Below are positions 37,400-46,764 of a stretch of 64,000 bases of DNA, in pieces; position 1 is the stretch's first letter; the number at the start of each line of letters is the position of its first letter. Location: assembly GCF_000410875.1 (NCBI RefSeq), contig NZ_AROI01000006.1, positions 124,001-188,000 of the forward strand, read 5' to 3'. The position numbers were made by a program, and so were the translations under genes. Source of the DNA: Halopseudomonas pelagia CL-AP6. GTDB taxonomy: Bacteria; Pseudomonadota; Gammaproteobacteria; Pseudomonadales; Pseudomonadaceae. Below the pieces are notes generated by a model. It was not told the DNA's origin and searched no databases. It was given only the letters and a program-made list of their open reading frames with translations.

Positions 37400-38545
37400 T
37401 TACAGACAGAATTTTTCGATCAGGCCGCGCAGAATCTTCACTGTCGGGTCGATTCGGTCCATCGCCAAGTACTCATCGGGCTGATGGGCCTGGTCGATAT
37501 CGCCTGGGCCGAGAATCAGCGTCTGCAGGCCGATCTGATTCAAGTACGGGCCCTCGGTGGCAAAGGCTACACTGCCAGCGCTGTAGCCGGTCAGTTGCTC
37601 ACAGGCTTTGACGATCGCCGCATCGGCCGGGGTGTCCAGCGGCGACACGCCGGGGAACAGCGGTTTGAAACTGATCTCGACCTGGCGTTCGGCGGCGATG
37701 ATCAGCAGGCGATCGTTGATATCCGCTCGCAGAGCGTCCGGATCCATGCCGGGTAACGGGCGAATGTCGAATTCCAGCGCGCACTTGGCGCAGATCCTGT
37801 TCGGGTTGTCGCCGCCGTGAATACAGCCCAGGTTTAAAGTCGGGGTCGGCACGCTGAACAGCGGGTTGCTCCAGCGCTTTTGCCATTCTGCGCGCAGCGC
37901 CAACAGGTCACCGATCACCAGGTGCATAGCCTCCATCGCATTGCGACCCAGCGACGGGTCGGATGAGTGGCCAGCCTGTCCGGTAATATCGACCCGCTCC
38001 ATCATAATGCCCTTGTGCACGCGGATCGGTTTAAGGCCAGTCGGCTCGCCGATGACGGCATGCCGGGCGTGGAACAGGTCACTGGCCACCAGTGCCTGCG
38101 CGCCGCTCATTGAGCTTTCCTCGTCGGCGGTGGCGAGGATGATCAGTGGTTGTTTGAACGGCCGCTCGGCGTACGCCTTGAGCGCTTCGATCACCAGCGG
38201 AAAGAAGCCCTTCATGTCGCAGCTACCCAGGCCGTACCAACGGCCGTTCGCTTCGGTCAGCTTGAACGGGTCATGCTGCCAGCGCTCCGGGTTGCAGGGG
38301 ACGGTATCGGTGTGTCCGGCCAGCACCAGCCCGCCGGGACCAGAACCAAGTATGGCAATCAGATTGGCCTTGCCCGGCTCATGCGGAATGTTCTGAATAG
38401 TGCAGGTGAAACCCAGCTCGCCCAGCCACTCGGCCAACAGGTTGACCACGCCCAGATTGGATTGATCCATATCGGCCTGGGTACAACTGATGGAGGGGGC
38501 TTTGAGCAGCGCGTCGAATTGCGCCCTGAGGGAAGGGATGGCCAT
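37400..38545 (-). CDS. argE: Acetylornithine deacetylase ArgE
   Basis: A 381-residue M20-family metallohydrolase. Metal ligands appear in AGHTDTV, GSCDMKG, ADEESSM and IGEPTG, with the last His in a C-terminal segment. It releases ornithine from N-acetylornithine in arginine synthesis. The ATG at 38545 has AGGAG eight bases before it; part of that site lies at the foot of a long hairpin. Confidence 0.94.
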   Translation of the reverse strand: MAIPSLRAQFDALLKAPSISCTQADMDQSNLGVVNLLAEWLGELGFTCTIQNIPHEPGKANLIAILGSGPGGLVLAGHTDTVPCNPERWQHDPFKLTEANGRWYGLGSCDMKGFFPLVIEALKAYAERPFKQPLIILATADEESSMSGAQALVASDLFHARHAVIGEPTGLKPIRVHKGIMMERVDITGQAGHSSDPSLGRNAMEAMHLVIGDLLALRAEWQKRWSNPLFSVPTPTLNLGCIHGGDNPNRICAKCALEFDIRPLPGMDPDALRADINDRLLIIAAERQVEISFKPLFPGVSPLDTPADAAIVKACEQLTGYSAGSVAFATEGPYLNQIGLQTLILGPGDIDQAHQPDEYLAMDRIDPTVKILRGLIEKFCL

Positions 38546-38553
38546 TGAAAACT

Positions 38554-38603
38554 CCTGGCGGCGTAAGCGGTCGATCAATGTTCGACCAGCTTACGCTGCC
38601 AGG
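38554..38603. promoter_or_regulatory. Long hairpin between pit and argE, touching the argE ribosome site
   Basis: A near-perfect stem pairs CCTGGCGGCGTAAGCGGTCG (38554-38573) with the segment ending GCTTACGCTGCCAGG (38589-38603). On the minus strand it follows the pit stop by 10 bases and is followed by AGTTTTC and the argE ATG. It may end the phosphate-transport transcript; the AGG of the argE AGGAG is the last part of the stem, so folding could also reduce argE translation. Confidence 0.6.
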
Positions 38604-38612
38604 TAGTCAGCG

Positions 38613-39869
38613 TCAGCCGAAAATCCAGGTGAGAATAAAGAAATACGCAATGGAGAAGCCGGCGCCGGCTGGCAGGGTGATCAGCCAGGAGCTGAAGATG
38701 GTGCCAATCACGCGCAGATTCAGCGCGCCAATACCGCGGGCAATACCGACGCCCAATACTGCACCGACCAAGGTATGGGTGGTGGAAATTGGCAGGCCGA
38801 TACCCGAAGCGCCCACCACGGTGATCGCCGTGGCCAGCTCGGCAGCAAAGCCGCGGCTGGGGGTCAGCTCGGTGATATGCCGGCCGATGGTGGCAATCAC
38901 CCGGTAACCGTAAGTGGCCAGACCAATGACAATGCCGATACCGCCGATCAGCAACACCCAGCCAGGCACAGGCGACTGGGCGAGAACATCACCGGTGTGT
39001 AATACGCCGACAATCGCCGCCAGCGGACCGACTGCATTGGCCACATCGTTGGAGCCGTGGGCGAAGGCCATGGCGCAGGCGGTGAAAATCATCAGTACGG
39101 CGAAAACCTTCTCCACGCTGGCAAAGTGAAAGTCTTTATCCGCTTCCGGATCGGCCTTGACGCGGGTCAGCAATAGTACGCCAAGGGCTGTCACCAGCAG
39201 GCCAATAACAATTGCCAGGCCAAAGCTCTGCAGCGGGCTGAAATCCAGACCTACATGCTTGAGGCCCTTGGTGACCGTCATTAGGGTAACGAAGAAGCCG
39301 ACAGCGAACATATAGAAAGGCACGTACTTTTTGGCGTTCTCGAAGGGTTTTGCAGTATCCAGGATCAGCTTATGCACGCTCATGAACACCAGGAAAGCAA
39401 CGAAGCCCGACAACGTGGGTGAAATAACCCAGCTGGCGACGATAGGCGCTACACCGCTCCAGTTCACCGCTTCCATGGATACGCCAACGGCACCAAAGCC
39501 GATGACTGCGCCGATGATCGAATGGGTGGTGGATACCGGCCAGCCTTTCATCGAAGCAATAAACAACCAGGTGCCGGCAGCCAATAGAGAGGCAAGCATG
39601 CCGAAGACCATCTGGTCGGGACTGATCATGTCCGAATCGATAATGCCGCTACGGATGGTCTGCGTCACCGAGCCGCCAGCGAGATAGGCGCCGAGGAATT
39701 CGAAAACGATGGCGATCAGAATCGCCTGCTTGATCGTCAGTGCGCGTGAGCCGACGGAGGTACCCATGGCATTGGCGACATCATTGGCGCCGATGCCCCA
39801 GGCCATGAAGAAACCGAAAAGGCAGGCCAGTATCAGCAGGATCGTGCCGTATTCTGCAATCAGGGTCAT
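38613..39869 (-). CDS. pit: Low-affinity inorganic phosphate transporter (PiT family)
   Basis: A 418-residue membrane protein with the two PHO4 signature repeats, GANDVANAMGTSVGSRALT near the N terminus and GSNDVANAVGPLA in the second half, plus STTHS and STTHT motifs. PiT carriers take up phosphate, often as metal-phosphate, driven by H+. It is 49 bp downstream of its DUF47 partner. Confidence 0.94.
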   Translation of the reverse strand: MTLIAEYGTILLILACLFGFFMAWGIGANDVANAMGTSVGSRALTIKQAILIAIVFEFLGAYLAGGSVTQTIRSGIIDSDMISPDQMVFGMLASLLAAGTWLFIASMKGWPVSTTHSIIGAVIGFGAVGVSMEAVNWSGVAPIVASWVISPTLSGFVAFLVFMSVHKLILDTAKPFENAKKYVPFYMFAVGFFVTLMTVTKGLKHVGLDFSPLQSFGLAIVIGLLVTALGVLLLTRVKADPEADKDFHFASVEKVFAVLMIFTACAMAFAHGSNDVANAVGPLAAIVGVLHTGDVLAQSPVPGWVLLIGGIGIVIGLATYGYRVIATIGRHITELTPSRGFAAELATAITVVGASGIGLPISTTHTLVGAVLGVGIARGIGALNLRVIGTIFSSWLITLPAGAGFSIAYFFILTWIFG

Positions 39870-39918
39870 GGTGACAGTACTCTGTTTGGGTGCATTTCAA
39901 AGCGGTTATAGCTGGCCA

Positions 39919-40596
39919 CTAGCGGGCCATAAGTTGTTCCAGGCGGTTTCCTACGCGTTGGGCACGGTCTGCCACGTCACCGACCCATTCAATGATCTGA
40001 TACAAAAACATGACGTTGATAGGTGGTAGATCCTTCTCCAGTTTGAACAGGTCCGAGCGCAGCTTGATCTGCAGGGTGTCGGTATCGTGCTCGATGCGGT
40101 CAAGCTCCTCGATCAGGTTTTCCACCAGTGTTACTTCACGGCCGGCAAAACCCGTTTCCAATAGTTCGTCCAGCTCGTTCATGGCTTTCAGCGCTTGAGC
40201 GGCGGCGTCCACCGAGCGCTGTACAAAAAACTTGAACGAGTCCTGTATCGGTTCGGGAATAGCCATCTGCCGGCCGAGCATCAGCCCGGCTATATCCTTG
40301 GCCCGATTGGCGACTTTGTCCTGTACACTGAGCAGCTCCAGCAGGTCCGAACGGGGTACTGGCAGGAACAGACTCTTGGGCAGGTGAATCCGAACATCCT
40401 TTTTCAGTTTGTCGGCATCACGTTCCAGTTGCGATATCTGCAACTGCAGCCGTTCCGCCTCAACCCAGTCATTGGCGATCACGGCATCGATAAAGGGCAC
40501 CAGTTGCGCGGCACACTCGTGGGCCTTGCCAATATGCTGCTGCATGGGTCCTATCGGCGAGCGACCGAACAGATTGAGAAAAGGATTGCTGGGCAT
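39919..40596 (-). CDS. DUF47 / PhoU-like Pit accessory protein (TIGR00153)
   Basis: A 225-residue all-helical protein of the PhoU-like DUF47 family with the opening FLNLFGRSPIGPMQQHI and the repeated E-x-x-x-D helix patterns (ISQLERDADKLK and EELDRIEHDTD) that hold metal clusters in PhoU. Such proteins pair with PiT transporters and restrain or enable phosphate flow. It is first in the two-gene phosphate operon. Confidence 0.92.
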   Translation of the reverse strand: MPSNPFLNLFGRSPIGPMQQHIGKAHECAAQLVPFIDAVIANDWVEAERLQLQISQLERDADKLKKDVRIHLPKSLFLPVPRSDLLELLSVQDKVANRAKDIAGLMLGRQMAIPEPIQDSFKFFVQRSVDAAAQALKAMNELDELLETGFAGREVTLVENLIEELDRIEHDTDTLQIKLRSDLFKLEKDLPPINVMFLYQIIEWVGDVADRAQRVGNRLEQLMAR

Positions 40597-40739
40597 GGGG
40601 CCTCCGATGCGGGTTCGAGCCGCGAATTATAGGGGCTGAAATCCCGGTCGTCATTAAAACGACACGGTGCTGTCACAAATTAGCCATTTTTCTTCGGGTG
40701 CGGCCCGCGAGCCGACCTGTTTATTGCGAGAGTCATTAC

Positions 40740-42143
40740 ATGGTCAAAGAAACCGAAATCAAGTTGCGCGCCACACCCGAGACACTGGCGGCGGTGCAGC
40801 AGCACTCCTTGATCAAGGCCCGTCAGCAGGGCGAGTGGGTCCAGGGCACGCTGTACAATCAGTATTTCGACACGCCTGCCCGCGACCTGGCGGCGGCCAA
40901 AGTGGCATTACGTTTGCGGCGCGACGGTGAACAATTCATCCAGACATTGAAAAGCCGTGGTCAAAGTGTAGCCGGGCTTTCCGAGCGTAACGAATGGGAC
41001 TGGCCCTTGGATCAGTCGGAACTGAACCTGGCATTGCTCGACGACAGTTGCTGGCCTGAGGCCTTGGCCAACCTGGACAAGGCGCTGCTGCAGCCGGTAT
41101 TCACCACCGATTTCCAGCGCACCAAAGTGTTGCTCAGTTGGGAACGTGAGGGGGATGTTGTCGAAGTAGAGGCGGCGCTGGATCAGGGCCGGGTGATAGC
41201 GGGGCCTGGCGAGGAAGCGATCTGTGAACTGGAGCTGGAGATTCGTCAGGGTCCGGCTGCGGCACTGCTGGAGCTGGCGCTGGAGTTGAGTGCCGATCTG
41301 CCGTTGATGCCCTGCGATATTAGCAAGGCCGAGCGAGGCTATCGTCTGTTCGACGCAGGCAGTTATGACCTGCGACTGAATAGCGTTGAATGGCACGCAG
41401 AAACTACAGTAGATCAAGTGATTGCCGGCGCTGGCACGCAACTGCTGGGGCATAGCCAACGGCTTGCCGAACAATACCGGCACGCCGGAAAGTGGCGGCT
41501 GTTTCGTGAGCTGACGGTGACCCTGACGGCGTTGCGTGCTTCCTTCGGGGTGTTTGATCTGGCGTTGCCGCGCTCATCGGTGCAGGACTTCGTTCAGCCT
41601 TTGGATCAATTACTGGGTCAGTTCAAGCCGTTAGTGCTCGCTGGGTGGGCGGATGACGAGACGGGCCAACAGGCCCGAGAGCAGGCCGCCCAGGTGTTTG
41701 ATCAGGCCATCAATGACCCTGCCTGGGGCAAACTGTTTATCGGGCTGGCGCTATGGCTCCAGCGTCGGGGTTGGACGTTGAATCGGCCACCCAAGGGCCA
41801 GCGCATTGGTGCATTGAGTTTGCCGCGCTGGTTGCTGGCAGCGGTTAGCAAGGAGATTCAGGAACTCAAGGTGCCGCATACCAATGACCCGGACTCTGCG
41901 GTCAGTATCTGGATGGACCAACAGCCCCGATTGGCTCGTTTGTATTATTTACTGTCGGGTTTTCGCGGTTTTTTGCAGGTCCCCGAGCCGGACCGCCTGT
42001 TCGGCGAGCTGAATAAATTGCAGGCCCTTCTCGAGCAGTATCCACAGGTGGAGGAGGAGCAGCGTCCGCTGTTGATGGATGCCTTGCGCAAGCAGGGTCA
42101 GCGGTTGCGCAAGCTCAACGCTTGGCGTGAATTGAACGGCTGA
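40740..42143 (+). CDS. CYTH and CHAD domain protein (YgiF-like triphosphatase)
   Basis: A 467-residue protein. The N-terminal CYTH domain (about 1-200) opens with the ExExK motif in KETEIKL and has the basic tunnel residues in ALRLRRDG and FQRTK. The C-terminal half (about 245-467) is a CHAD domain, although the usual basic helix pair reads RHAGKWRLFRE and looks degenerate. YgiF cleaves inorganic triphosphate; CHAD domains bind polyphosphate. It is divergent from the phosphate-transport operon across 143 bp, which fits a role in phosphate polymers. Confidence 0.88.
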   Translation: MVKETEIKLRATPETLAAVQQHSLIKARQQGEWVQGTLYNQYFDTPARDLAAAKVALRLRRDGEQFIQTLKSRGQSVAGLSERNEWDWPLDQSELNLALLDDSCWPEALANLDKALLQPVFTTDFQRTKVLLSWEREGDVVEVEAALDQGRVIAGPGEEAICELELEIRQGPAAALLELALELSADLPLMPCDISKAERGYRLFDAGSYDLRLNSVEWHAETTVDQVIAGAGTQLLGHSQRLAEQYRHAGKWRLFRELTVTLTALRASFGVFDLALPRSSVQDFVQPLDQLLGQFKPLVLAGWADDETGQQAREQAAQVFDQAINDPAWGKLFIGLALWLQRRGWTLNRPPKGQRIGALSLPRWLLAAVSKEIQELKVPHTNDPDSAVSIWMDQQPRLARLYYLLSGFRGFLQVPEPDRLFGELNKLQALLEQYPQVEEEQRPLLMDALRKQGQRLRKLNAWRELNG

Positions 42144-42187
42144 TCGCGCTAATCTGATCGCGATAATGGATTGCCCTGGGGGATTGG

Positions 42188-43987
42188 ATGAGAAAACTGG
42201 CCGACCTGGCGCTACCGGGATCTGACCGACCGCTGGACTTGGCGGATTTGCTCAATGTGCTGGTAGAGCAGGGGCGTTTGACCCAGGAGACGGCCGAGCA
42301 GTTGAGTATGCTGCGCCGCGCCGCGACGGGTGAAACGGCCAAGTTGCATCCGCTGGAGTTTATTGCCGGGCAAGCACCCGATGATCTCAATCGGCCGGGC
42401 AAGAAGCTCGATCTGGACTCTCTCAGCCGTTGGCTGGCGGTGGAAGCTGATCAGCCCTTCTATCGCATTGACCCGTTGAAGATCAATGTGGCAGCAGTGA
42501 TTCCGCTGATGTCTTTTGCCTTTGCCCAGCGCCACCGGATCCTTGCGCTGGAGCTCAACGAGCGCGAGGTCGTCATTGCCAGCGCTCAGCCATTTGTCAG
42601 TAGTTGGGAAGCCAACCTGGTACATGTGCTCAAGCGCGAGATCAAGCGCGTGGTTGCCAACCCGGCCGACATTCAACGTTACTCGGTCGAGTTTTATCGT
42701 CTCGCGCGGTCGGTGACGGGCGCCAATGCCAGTGATCAGAAAAACAGCGCGATTGGTAACTTCGAGCAATTGCTGAATCTGGGCAGTATGGGCCAGGAAC
42801 CGGATGCCAACGATGCGCATGTGGTCAATATCGTTGACTGGCTGTTTCAGTACGCCTTCGAGCAGCGCGCCAGTGATATTCATATCGAACCGCGTCGCGA
42901 GTCCGGCAGCGTGCGCTTTCGTATCGATGGCGTGCTGCATACGGTGTATCAATTTCCGCTGCAGGTGGCCATTGCCGTGGTCAGCCGCCTGAAGACTCTA
43001 GGGCGCATGAACGTGGCGGAAAAACGCAAGCCACAGGACGGGCGGATCAAGACCAAGTCGCCGCAGGGCAACGAAATCGAGTTGCGCCTGTCGACCTTAC
43101 CGACTGCGTTTGGCGAAAAAATGGTCATGCGGATTTTCGATCCGGATGTGCTGTTGCGTAGCTTCGATCAACTGGGCTTCTCCGCTGAAGATCAGCGCCG
43201 TTGGCAATCCATGGTCCATCAACCCAACGGCATCGTGCTGGTGACCGGGCCGACTGGCTCTGGCAAAACCACCACGCTGTACACCACGCTCAAGCAGTTG
43301 GCGACTCCGGAAGTGAATGTCTGCACCATAGAAGACCCGATCGAAATGGTCGAAGACAGCTTCAATCAGATGCAGGTGCAGCACAATATAGAGTTGGATT
43401 TTGCCGGTGGCGTGCGCGCCTTGATGCGCCAGGATCCAGACATCATCATGGTCGGTGAGATCCGTGATCTGGAAACCGCGGAAATGGCCATCCAGGCTGC
43501 GCTCACCGGTCACTTGGTACTATCGACCCTGCACACCAATGATGCACCCAGCTCGGTCAGCCGTCTGATCGAGCTGGGTGTGCCGGCGTACCTGATCAAA
43601 GCGACGGTGCTGGGGGTGATGGCGCAGCGCCTGGTACGCACCCTGTGCCCGCATTGCAAGGAGCCGGCACCGGTAGATGAAGACGCCTGGAAAGAACTGA
43701 CCAAACCCTGGAATGCGCCTTTGCCGACCCAGGCGCACCGACCCGTTGGCTGCCCGGAGTGCCGTGACACCGGTTATCGTGGCCGCGCGGGGGTGTATGA
43801 ATTGATGCTGCTCAGTGACACGGTCAAGCCACTGGTGCAGGCCGATATTGATCTGAATGCCTTGCGCCGTCAGGCTTACAAGGAGGGTATGCACAGCCTG
43901 CGGTTGTCCGGCGCGCAGAAAGTCGCCGCCGGCCTGACTACCATCGAGGAAGTGCTGCGGGTCACGCCCACCAGTCAGCAGGCTTGA
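42188..43987 (+). CDS. PilB/GspE-family secretion ATPase
   Basis: A 599-residue type II/IV pilus assembly ATPase. An N-terminal GspE/MshEN-like domain (about 90-170) leads to the ATPase core with Walker A GPTGSGKTTT (Lys360), Asp box IEDPIE, Walker B DIIMVGEIRD and His box HLVLSTLHTND, then a tetracysteine zinc site CPHC and CPEC. No pilus or secretion genes are adjacent, so it is an orphan of uncertain partner. It starts 44 bp after the CYTH/CHAD gene. Confidence 0.9.
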   Translation: MRKLADLALPGSDRPLDLADLLNVLVEQGRLTQETAEQLSMLRRAATGETAKLHPLEFIAGQAPDDLNRPGKKLDLDSLSRWLAVEADQPFYRIDPLKINVAAVIPLMSFAFAQRHRILALELNEREVVIASAQPFVSSWEANLVHVLKREIKRVVANPADIQRYSVEFYRLARSVTGANASDQKNSAIGNFEQLLNLGSMGQEPDANDAHVVNIVDWLFQYAFEQRASDIHIEPRRESGSVRFRIDGVLHTVYQFPLQVAIAVVSRLKTLGRMNVAEKRKPQDGRIKTKSPQGNEIELRLSTLPTAFGEKMVMRIFDPDVLLRSFDQLGFSAEDQRRWQSMVHQPNGIVLVTGPTGSGKTTTLYTTLKQLATPEVNVCTIEDPIEMVEDSFNQMQVQHNIELDFAGGVRALMRQDPDIIMVGEIRDLETAEMAIQAALTGHLVLSTLHTNDAPSSVSRLIELGVPAYLIKATVLGVMAQRLVRTLCPHCKEPAPVDEDAWKELTKPWNAPLPTQAHRPVGCPECRDTGYRGRAGVYELMLLSDTVKPLVQADIDLNALRRQAYKEGMHSLRLSGAQKVAAGLTTIEEVLRVTPTSQQA

Positions 43988-44039
43988 GCTGGTGCGACCC
44001 CGCGCCTAGAATGCCGCCGATCCCTGAACGGAACCTGCC

Positions 44040-44882
44040 ATGAATTATCGTCATAGCTACCATGCCGGCAATCACGCCGATGTGTTCAAACACGCCATTT
44101 TGCTGCGCATGGCGCAGTTGCTGCAACGCAAGGACGCGCCTTTTTGCTACCTGGACAGCCACGCCGGCACAGCGCTGTATGATTTGCATGGCGAGGCGGC
44201 AGGCAAGACCGGCGAGTATCTCGACGGTATTGCCCGGCTATGGGGGCGGGATGACCTACCCGAGATGATTCAGGACTATTGCCAGGTGGTTGCCAGGCAT
44301 AATCCGGATGGCGACTTGCGCTATTACCCGGGCTCGCCGCAGTTGATCGCTGACACCTTGCGCCCGCAGGATCGGATGATCCTCAGTGAACTGCATCCGG
44401 AGGATGCCGCCATCCTGAGCGCGCATTTTTCCGGCGCACCGGAAGTGGCAGTGCATCAGCGCGACGGGTATGAATTGGCCAAGGCGTTTTTGCCGGTGGC
44501 AGAGAAACGCGCGCTCTGGCTGCTGGATCCGCCTTTTGAAAAAGCCGATGACCTCGCGCGCTGCCTGAAGGCCATGCAGATCGGCATACAACGTATGCGC
44601 CAGACCGTTATTGCGCTCTGGTATCCGATCAAGGACGAGCGGCTGCTGCGGGACTTTTACCGGCAAGTGGCCAGCTCCGGTTTGCCCAAGGTCCTGCGCG
44701 TTGAACTGAACGTACGTCCGGCCGATAACAGCATGGGCTTGAACGGCTCAGGATTACTGCTGGTCAATCCACCCTGGCCGTTGTGGGAGGAGTTGGAGGT
44801 GGTGTTGCCTTGGCTGGCAGATACGCTGGCTCAGTCTGGATCCGGTGGGTTTCGGATGGATTGGCTGGTAGGGGCGCCCTGA
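44040..44882 (+). CDS. rlmJ: 23S rRNA (adenine-N6) methyltransferase RlmJ
   Basis: A 280-residue enzyme with the family start MNYRHSYHAGNHADVFKH, an SAM-binding YLDSHAGTALYDL and the catalytic N6-methyltransferase motif LDPPFE (about residues 161-166). In E. coli RlmJ methylates A2030 of 23S rRNA. The gene stands alone, with a REP pair directly downstream. Confidence 0.94.
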   Translation: MNYRHSYHAGNHADVFKHAILLRMAQLLQRKDAPFCYLDSHAGTALYDLHGEAAGKTGEYLDGIARLWGRDDLPEMIQDYCQVVARHNPDGDLRYYPGSPQLIADTLRPQDRMILSELHPEDAAILSAHFSGAPEVAVHQRDGYELAKAFLPVAEKRALWLLDPPFEKADDLARCLKAMQIGIQRMRQTVIALWYPIKDERLLRDFYRQVASSGLPKVLRVELNVRPADNSMGLNGSGLLLVNPPWPLWEELEVVLPWLADTLAQSGSGGFRMDWLVGAP

Positions 44883-44908
44883 GGCGTCCCTAACTAAAAA
44901 ACGCTTTC

Positions 44909-44969
44909 GCGGCCAGGCGGCCGTTCCCACCAGAGCGTATTTCCGAGGTGGGAGCGTCTGCCTGGCCGC
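44909..44969. repeat. Inverted REP pair (REPIN-like)
   Basis: Two 23-bp inverted arms at 44909-44931 and 44947-44969, imperfect only in the middle, flank a 15-nt loop. Cores are GCGGCCAGGCGGCCG and the reversed CTGCCTGGCCGC, with GTTCCCACC facing GGTGGGAGC. This is the classic pseudomonad REP form and lies between convergent rlmJ and the oxidoreductase gene. REP pairs are moved by RAYT transposases encoded elsewhere and can act as mRNA 3' ends. Confidence 0.85.
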
Positions 44970-44985
44970 CAAGGGCTTAGTGAAA

Positions 44986-46164
44986 TCAGTTCTCCAGCTT
45001 GAACGTCAACCCCGCATGCTCGACCAGGCGCTTGATCAGCTTGTCGCCCATGGCCGGGGCCGTGGTCCAGATGCCGCCAGCGGTATCGGTCGCATCGCGC
45101 ACTAGGCAGATGGCGCTTTCGGCAATCATCCGCGAGGTTGAGCCATAGCCTGGATCTTTCTTGCCGGAGACGCTGGCCATCAAGGTCTTGCCGTCTTTCT
45201 CGCCAATAAAAAGCACATCGTAAAAGCCGTTTTCACGCTCTTCCTTGCTCGGACCTTCACCGGGTTTGGGGGCGCTGTCGCTGGACAGTGAACGGTCGGC
45301 GGCAACGCCTTCGGCGATGGCTTTGCCCTTGTCTCCGGGCCCGGTCAGCAGCATCTCGTCGTAGACGAAATCTTCGCCGTAGGCGTGGCCAAGCAGCGCG
45401 TTGGAGCGGTGTATATTGCGGGTATTGATCGCCGCCATGATAAAGGGCGCGGCCCAGGTGCCCAAGGCTTCGTCGTATTCAGGCTTGCTCGCTGGCGGTT
45501 GCGCCGGGCCACTGAAGCCGGGAGTGAGAGCGAAATGATTGCCGAGCAACTGCAAAATCTCTGGATTCTGCTTGGCGGCAACCATAGTCGCCTTGAGGCT
45601 GGCGGCGGTGCCGCCGGAGAAGGTGCCTTTCATCTTGCGTACGCGGGCTTTGATCCGCGGTAATGGGCCGCCCAATTGCTTCTGCGCTTCCTGCTGCAAA
45701 AAATACACGCCAAGGTCGAAGGGAATGGAGTCAAAACCGCAGGAGAACACAATCCGCGCGCCGCTTTTTTCTGCGGTAGCGGCATGGGCATCAATCATTT
45801 GCCGCATCCACGCTGGCTCGCCGCACAGATCGACGTAATCAGTGCCATTGGCGGCACAGGCGGCGACCAGCTCCGAGCCGTAGAGTTGGTAAGGCCCTAC
45901 TGTAGTCAGGACCACCCGGGTACGTTTGACCATGGCGGCAATGCTTAGCGGATCTTGCGTATCAGCGACCACCAGCGGTATATCTGCAGGGGCGCCGATC
46001 TCGTCACGCACCGCAGCGAGCTTTTCGGCACTGCGCCCGGCCATGGCCCAGCGCAAGCTTTTGTCTGCAGCATATTCCTGGCTCAGGTACTCGGCGACCA
46101 GACGCCCGGTAAAGCCGGAGGCGCCGTAGACGATGATGTCGAACTCGGTTTGTTGCATGCCCAT
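44986..46164 (-). CDS. Saccharopine dehydrogenase-like (trans-acting enoyl reductase family) protein
   Basis: A 392-residue protein with an N-terminal Rossmann fold, IVYGASGFTGRLVAEYL at about residues 11-27, and the DYVDLCGEP and CGFDSIPFDLG blocks of the saccharopine-dehydrogenase-like family that includes mycobacterial trans-acting enoyl reductases. Substrate in pseudomonads is not known; reduction of a lipid or polyketide intermediate is a guess from family naming. A second ATG two codons downstream is possible. Confidence 0.83.
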   Translation of the reverse strand: MGMQQTEFDIIVYGASGFTGRLVAEYLSQEYAADKSLRWAMAGRSAEKLAAVRDEIGAPADIPLVVADTQDPLSIAAMVKRTRVVLTTVGPYQLYGSELVAACAANGTDYVDLCGEPAWMRQMIDAHAATAEKSGARIVFSCGFDSIPFDLGVYFLQQEAQKQLGGPLPRIKARVRKMKGTFSGGTAASLKATMVAAKQNPEILQLLGNHFALTPGFSGPAQPPASKPEYDEALGTWAAPFIMAAINTRNIHRSNALLGHAYGEDFVYDEMLLTGPGDKGKAIAEGVAADRSLSSDSAPKPGEGPSKEERENGFYDVLFIGEKDGKTLMASVSGKKDPGYGSTSRMIAESAICLVRDATDTAGGIWTTAPAMGDKLIKRLVEHAGLTFKLEN

Positions 46165-46465
46165 TATGATCAGTCTCCAGAGAGTGAGTTTGGATGGATT
46201 CAGCCAGAAGTCGAACTTATGTCGCTGCGCTGCTGTCTGCTAACTATGTACCGCCTTATTGTCAGGATGGGTTTTTTAAGCGCAGGGTGCAAAGTGTCCG
46301 GGAAGGTTTCGTGCATGCGAATACTCTGTCATACCCTTGCCATAGAATCGTCGCACTGACTGCAAATTCAGTGTAGACGGCTTTTATGTAGACCTTTGTG
46401 CATGAATAACCCACTCTGTGCAGTCAGGGATTGCGGACATTTACACTTACAGGAAGGAGAAACAC
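46165..46465. other. Intergenic region between divergent genes
   Basis: 301 bp that must hold promoters for the leftward oxidoreductase gene and the rightward DUF883 operon. No gene or strong palindrome was seen. Confidence 0.5.
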
Positions 46466-46759
46466 ATGACCACAGCTAAAGATAATCAAGTGCAGCAACA
46501 GGAAATTGATACGGGCAAAGAGGCCGTGCTGTCTGCCTACAGCAAACTGATTGAGGCCAAGAATCACTTCAAGCATGCTGCTGAAAGCGCTGGCGTTGAC
46601 CTGAAGAATGACGCAGTCGACCAACTGCTCAAAGGCAAAGTCAAGGCTGAGGAACTCGGTAATGACGCTTCACGTTTCATGCATGAGAAGCCTCTTGCTA
46701 CTGTTGGTATCGCGTTTGCTGCAGGCTTCCTGTTCTCCCAGTTGATGTCGCGGAAGTAA
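46466..46759 (+). CDS. DUF883 (ElaB/YqjD-like) membrane-anchored protein
   Basis: A 97-residue protein with a long amphipathic helical N-terminal region and a single C-terminal membrane segment ending LFSQLMSRK, preceded by the conserved EKPLATVGIAF. YqjD and ElaB of E. coli are inner-membrane proteins that bind ribosomes in stationary phase. GGAAGGAG precedes the ATG at 46466. It is first of three small envelope genes. Confidence 0.9.
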   Translation: MTTAKDNQVQQQEIDTGKEAVLSAYSKLIEAKNHFKHAAESAGVDLKNDAVDQLLKGKVKAEELGNDASRFMHEKPLATVGIAFAAGFLFSQLMSRK

Positions 46760-46764
46760 TCGGC

